Source of the DNA: Verrucomicrobiota bacterium
Lineage (GTDB): Bacteria > Verrucomicrobiota > Verrucomicrobiia > Verrucomicrobiales > Verrucomicrobiaceae
Assembly: GCA_021413535.1 (NCBI GenBank)
Contig: JAIOQF010000165.1
Location: 1 to 9,975 of the forward strand
DNA: 9,975 nt
Direction of reading: 5' to 3'
How positions within the stretch are numbered: position 1 is the stretch's first letter; each line of letters opens with the position of its first letter. Both the position numbers and the translations under genes were made by a program. This document shows positions 6,415 through 9,975 of this stretch, piece after piece. A model generated the notes under the pieces. It ran no database searches. It was not told where the DNA came from and was given only the letters and a program-made list of their open reading frames with translations.

Positions 6415-7692
6415 ATGATAAGCGAACTTCAAGCCCTGTTTGAATACTACGAAAAGGAAAAAGGCATCGACCGTCAGAAGATGGTCGAGGCTCTCCAAAG
6501 TGCGTTGCTAGCCGCGTCCAAACGCAGCATCGGACCCGCGCGCGAATTGCGCATCGAGATCGATCCTGAAAAAGGCAGCATCCGCGCTTTTGCCAAGTTG
6601 CTGGTCGTTGAAACCGTGACCAATCCCTTCGAAGAGATGGCCTTGAAAAATGCCGATCGTCTCCGCAAGGGAGCCCAGATTGGCGAGGAAGTTGACGTGG
6701 AAGTCACGCCGAAAGATTTCGGTCGTATCGCCGCCCAGACCGCCAAGCAGACCTGGATGCAACGTCTGCGCGAAGTGGAGAAAGCCAACCTCTACGAAGA
6801 ATTCAAGGACCGCACCGGCGATGTCGTCAGTGGAACCGTCCGCCGCTTTGACAAATCCGATGTCGTCATCGATCTCGGAAAGTTCGATGGCGTGATGCCC
6901 ATGCGCGAGCGTGTCCCCACCGAGGATTATAATTCGGGCGACCGCATGCGTTTTTATGTGAAGGCGGTCGAGAAGAGCACTCAGCGGGGACCGGAGATCA
7001 TCCTCAGCCGCAGCCATCCTAATTTCGTGCGCCGCTTGTTCGAATTTGAGGTCAGCGAAATCTCCGATCGCACGGTCGAGATCGTCAGCATCGCCCGTGA
7101 AGCAGGCTTCCGGACGAAAGTAGCAGTTCACAGTGCTGATCCCAAAGTCGATCCTGTCGGCGCCTGCGTCGGCCTGCGTGGCACGCGGGTGAAGAACATC
7201 GTGCGCGAACTCAATAACGAAAAAGTGGACATCGTTCGCTGGACCGCAGACGCCGCGGAGTTCGCCAAGGAGGCGCTCAAGCCAATCAAGATCCTATCCA
7301 TCAATGTGGACGAGGAAAATAAGCGCATCCAGATTTCCGTCGCTGAGGCTGAGCTGTCCAAGGCCATCGGTCGCAAGGGCCAGAATGCCCGCCTCACTTC
7401 TCGCCTCATCGGTTACGAGCTCATCATCGAGAAGGACGAACGCGCCGAGAAAGTCTTCGAAGGTCACATGGGCGAATCCGTCAAGGGTATCGTCGAGGCT
7501 TTCGGCGTGACTGAAGACGTGGCTCGCAAGCTGGTCGACAACGGCATGACAGAGCTTTCCTTCTTCGCGGATGCCAGCGAGGAAGACATCGCCGGGATGC
7601 TTGATGGCAACACCGAACTTGCCAAGCAAATTGTCGGCAAGGCGCTCGCCCTTCAAGCCACCGCACCCGAAGGTGAGCCGGCATCAGCCTGA
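6415..7692 (+). CDS. nusA: Transcription termination/antitermination factor NusA
   Basis: NusA binds RNA polymerase and nascent RNA to modulate pausing, termination and antitermination. The 425-residue product has the RNA-polymerase-binding N-terminal domain (about 1-130), an S1 domain (about 134-198, GDVVSGTVRRFD to EIILSRS), and two KH domains with GLRG at 253-256 and GRKG at 319-322. A single helix-hairpin-helix-like C-terminal repeat follows at about 353-411. E. coli NusA is longer, with two such repeats; Bacillus has none. The ATG at 6415 is chosen because it gives MISELQALFEYYEKEKGI, a normal NusA beginning. The in-frame TTG at 6340 would add 25 residues that look like read-through of the leader. 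No Shine-Dalgarno sequence stands at a normal distance; the G-rich GGGGGCGG lies too far up and inside a hairpin. infB follows after 67 bases, without ylxR between, and is probably co-transcribed. Confidence 0.97.
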   Translation: MISELQALFEYYEKEKGIDRQKMVEALQSALLAASKRSIGPARELRIEIDPEKGSIRAFAKLLVVETVTNPFEEMALKNADRLRKGAQIGEEVDVEVTPKDFGRIAAQTAKQTWMQRLREVEKANLYEEFKDRTGDVVSGTVRRFDKSDVVIDLGKFDGVMPMRERVPTEDYNSGDRMRFYVKAVEKSTQRGPEIILSRSHPNFVRRLFEFEVSEISDRTVEIVSIAREAGFRTKVAVHSADPKVDPVGACVGLRGTRVKNIVRELNNEKVDIVRWTADAAEFAKEALKPIKILSINVDEENKRIQISVAEAELSKAIGRKGQNARLTSRLIGYELIIEKDERAEKVFEGHMGESVKGIVEAFGVTEDVARKLVDNGMTELSFFADASEEDIAGMLDGNTELAKQIVGKALALQATAPEGEPASA

Positions 7693-7738
7693 TCTCGCGG
7701 ACAGTAATCGCTCATAAAATTTTCTTATTTGATATCAA

Positions 7739-7752
7739 GCCGGTCTACCGGC
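7739..7752 (+). promoter_or_regulatory. Small palindrome just before the infB start
   Basis: GCCGGT at 7739-7744 and ACCGGC at 7747-7752 are exact complements around CT, ending seven bases before the infB ATG. As RNA it would make a 5-bp stem with a 4-base loop where a ribosome binding site would normally be. The bases before it (7710-7735) are AT-rich. It may affect infB translation, or be chance. Confidence 0.3.
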
Positions 7753-7759
7753 CCATTGC

Positions 7760-9921
7760 ATGCCTACGAAACCATTGAATTCCAAGCCTCCAGCCAAGAG
7801 CGGCACTTCTTCTAAAAAAGAGGCCGATTCCACACACGCTGCAAGGGGAGCTAGGGAAACCAAGCCAGCCAAATCTAAAAAGACTCTGTCGTTGATCGAG
7901 CCGAGGCGAAGCCACCCAGGAAAACTCTTGCTCAAGCTAAATCAGAGGCGCTCTCCATCTTCGATGAAGACGTTAACAAGGAGGAGAAAAAAACCCGTCG
8001 ATCTGATTCCGAAAATACGGGCGGCTATCTGCCGCCGATTTCCCTTCATAAGAAGGATGAGGAAGATGCACGAACAGCCCTGATTACGAAGATCGAAGAA
8101 CCGCCCGCCATCCCAGCTGACGAGGAAACGGGTGACCCGAAGGTCATCCACATCAAGCCGCCGATCATCGTCAAGGATCTCATCGAGCGCATGGGGCTCA
8201 GATCCTTCATCGTAATGAAGGATCTGATCGATCTCAAGATTTTCGCCAGACCGGATACAGCGATCGAAGCTGACATCGCGGCCAAGATTTGCGAGAAGCA
8301 TGGATTCATCTTCGAGCGCGAGAAGCGTGAGAAGGGCGGCGGCGTCCACACCATCGTGGAAGTTATCGAGCCGCCGACGGCGAAAACCATCGAAGAGGAG
8401 CCGCAGGAGCAGCTGGAACTCCGCGCGCCCATCATCACTTTCATGGGGCATGTCGATCACGGCAAGACTTCGCTGCTGGACGCCATCCGCAAGACGAAGG
8501 TCGTGTCCGGCGAGGCGGGCGGGATCACCCAGCACATCGGTGCCTACAGCGTCGTGCATAACGGACACCCCATCACGTTTATTGACACTCCGGGCCACGC
8601 CGCATTCTCCGAAATGCGCGCCCGCGGCGCGCATGTCACTGACATCGTCGTGCTCGTAATTGCCGCCGACGACGGTTTCATGCCGCAGACCGTGGAGGCA
8701 CTGAATCACGCCAAGGCCGCTGGAGTCACAATCATGGTTGCGATCAACAAGTGTGATCTCCCGACCGCCAACATCATGCGCGTCAAGCAGCAGCTCCAAG
8801 AGCGCGATCTGATGCCGGTCGAGTGGGGTGGCAGCACTGAAGTTCTCGAAGTCTCCGCTACGAAGGGCACTGGCCTGGACAGCCTGCTGGAAACCATGTC
8901 CCTCCAGGCCGAAGTGCTGGAACTTAAGGCCAACCCCAAGGCCTCCATGCGCGCCACGGTCATCGAGTCCCGGATGGATCCGGGTCGTGGTCCCACAGCG
9001 ACGGTTATCGTGCAGAGCGGCACTTTGGAAGTTGGCGAGCCCTTCATCTGCGGCCCGTATTTTGGTAAGGTGCGCACGCTCATCAACGACCTCGGACAGA
9101 ATATCAAAAAGGTCATGCCCGGCATGCCGGCTGAGCTCGTCGGTTTCAACGGACTCCCGAACGTGGGAGATGAGGTGATCGAAATGGAAACCGAGCGCGC
9201 CGCCAAGCGCCTCAGTGATGAACGCCTTGAAGAAATCCGATTGAAAAAGCTCGCGGTGCCGCGGCGCTCGTCTCTGGAGACATTGTTTGCAAATATTGAA
9301 GACGGTCAGAGGAAGAACCTCCGACTTGTCCTCAAGACGGACGTGCAGGGCTCACTGGAAGCCATCATCAAGATGCTTCACGAGATCAAGACTGATAAAG
9401 TCGATATTGATATCCTTCACAGCGCAGCCGGTCCAATCTCCGAGGGTGACATCCTTCTCGCCAGCGCGTCAGATGCTGTCGTGATCGGCTTCAACGTCAA
9501 GATCGAAAGCACCGCCGTCAGCGTCGCCAAACGCGAGGTTGTTCAGGTGAAACTCTTCTCGATCATTTACGAACTTGTTGATCAGGTAAAGGAAGCCATG
9601 CTCGGATTGCTCGATCCCGAGACACGCGAAAAGCCGCTGGGTCATGCTCGCATCAAACAAGTTTTCAAGCTCACCCGCGGCATTGTCGCTGGTTGTGTTG
9701 TCACAGACGGGCGCATCGAACGCAAAGCCCGAGCCCGCGTCCTCCGCGGTGGTCAGTCAGTCTTCGACGGTCACATGGACACTCTCCGCCGGTTCCACGA
9801 CGAAGTTCCCGAAGTCCGCAACGGTCTCGAGTGCGGCATCCGTGTCGCCGGCTACACCGAGTATCAGGAAGACGACGTGATTGAGTGTTACCTGCTCGAG
9901 AAATTCGCCCAGGCGCTGTAA
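7760..9921 (+). CDS. infB: Translation initiation factor IF-2, with a frame break near the N-terminus
   Basis: IF-2 is the GTPase that places initiator tRNA on the 30S subunit and promotes subunit joining. From ATG 7760 the Lys/Ala/Ser-rich start is read to about 7881 in one frame; the rest lies one frame back, open from 7879 to TAA 9919-9921. One extra A in the A5 run at 7877-7881 joins them into 720 residues, a normal length. In that numbering, an IF-2 N-terminal helical region is near 130-190. The G domain shows GHVDHGKT (230-237), the switch I region GGITQHIGAY (254-263), DTPGH (276-280), NKCD (330-333) and SATKGTG (366-372), followed by the beta-barrel and C-terminal domains. All GTPase motifs are intact. 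The first ordinary start in the main frame, ATG 8191, gives 576 residues and begins inside the conserved KPPIIVKDLIERMG block, so I do not take it as the native start. No Shine-Dalgarno sequence precedes 7760. Probably in an operon with nusA. Confidence 0.93.
7874..7884 (+). other. Frame break in infB at an A5 run
   Basis: The first frame reads TCT-AAA-AAG-ACT. The main infB frame has a TAA stop at 7876-7878 and is open from AAA at 7879 on. With a sixth A the sequence reads SKKDSVVDRAEAKPP and continues into the rest of IF-2. The upstream frame by itself ends at TGA 8081-8083 after an Arg/Lys-rich stretch unlike IF-2. T-AAA-AAG is only a partial match to the A-AAA-AAG type of slippery site. 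Confidence 0.75.
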
Positions 9922-9928
9922 TCATTTC

Positions 9929-9975
9929 GGATTGCAGATTTTGGATTGCGGATTCCGTGAATCCGCTTCAATCCA
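9929..9975. repeat. Short tandem repeat and palindrome after infB, cut by the window edge
   Basis: GGATTGC(A/G)GATT occurs twice, at 9929-9940 and 9943-9954, 14 bases apart. The second copy is the left arm of a perfect 8-bp hairpin, GCGGATTC/GAATCCGC (9948-9955 and 9959-9966, loop CGT). Outside it TGGATT (9942-9947) can pair with AATCCA (9970-9975) across a 3-base bulge, so the structure may continue past the edge. It begins eight bases after the infB stop. It could act as a terminator, but no T run is visible, and it resembles a dispersed intergenic repeat. Confidence 0.5.

Noticed and set aside
6175..6498. 107-codon minus-strand frame between the tRNAs and nusA
   Set aside because: It begins inside nusA, runs through the leader hairpins, and shows no family features.
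7760..8083. A separate 107-residue gene between nusA and infB
   Set aside because: Its first 40 residues fit an IF-2 beginning, while the part after 7882 is an Arg-rich stretch from the wrong frame. Joining to the main frame explains it better.
7942..8799. 285-codon open frame on the minus strand
   Set aside because: It is antisense to infB, including its GTPase motifs, and has His/Asp/Arg-rich shadow composition.
8191..9921. infB starting at ATG 8191
   Set aside because: It would drop conserved residues directly upstream that are open in the same frame and look like IF-2 sequence. It may serve as an internal start at most.

Overview
The window looks like an ordinary chromosomal core region of a moderately GC-rich, free-living Gram-negative bacterium. 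The best guess is a member of the Verrucomicrobiota. That rests on the N-terminal part of the initiation factor IF-2, on the combination of a membrane sulfatase with a secreted TlpA-like protein, and on the absence of a clear Shine-Dalgarno sequence before any of the five starts. No rRNA or ribosomal protein is present to fix the lineage, so this is inference.

Layout, left to right: (1) 29-991, minus: a secreted thioredoxin/TlpA-like protein. (2) 1139-3358, plus, divergent from it: a five-helix membrane protein with a periplasmic sulfatase/alkaline-phosphatase-fold domain. (3) 3359-3671: a gap holding a long near-symmetric inverted repeat flanked by 9-bp direct repeats. (4) 3672-5753, minus: hppA, a membrane proton-pumping pyrophosphatase of the K+-independent type. 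(5) 5931-6098, minus: two tandem tRNA-Lys genes, anticodons CUU and UUU, followed on their own strand by hairpins. (6) 6099-6414: the divergent region between the tRNAs and nusA, with several small hairpins close to the nusA start. (7) 6415-7692 and 7760-9921, plus: nusA and infB, the conserved transcription/translation pair. (8) From 9922 to the edge: a short repeat and palindrome.

nusA and infB are probably one transcription unit. The usual upstream neighbour rimP and the small ylxR-type gene often found between them are absent here. The tRNA-Lys pair, hppA and the TlpA-like gene read the other way and are probably separate units.

The most notable point is in infB. Its reading frame is broken in the N-terminal region at a run of five A (7877-7881). 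One more A would join the two frames into a single 720-residue IF-2. Without that, the first ordinary start in the main frame is 8191, which cuts into conserved sequence. This may be a sequencing or assembly indel, a real mutation, or frameshifting. I see no phage, CRISPR array, transposase gene or evident new multi-gene system.
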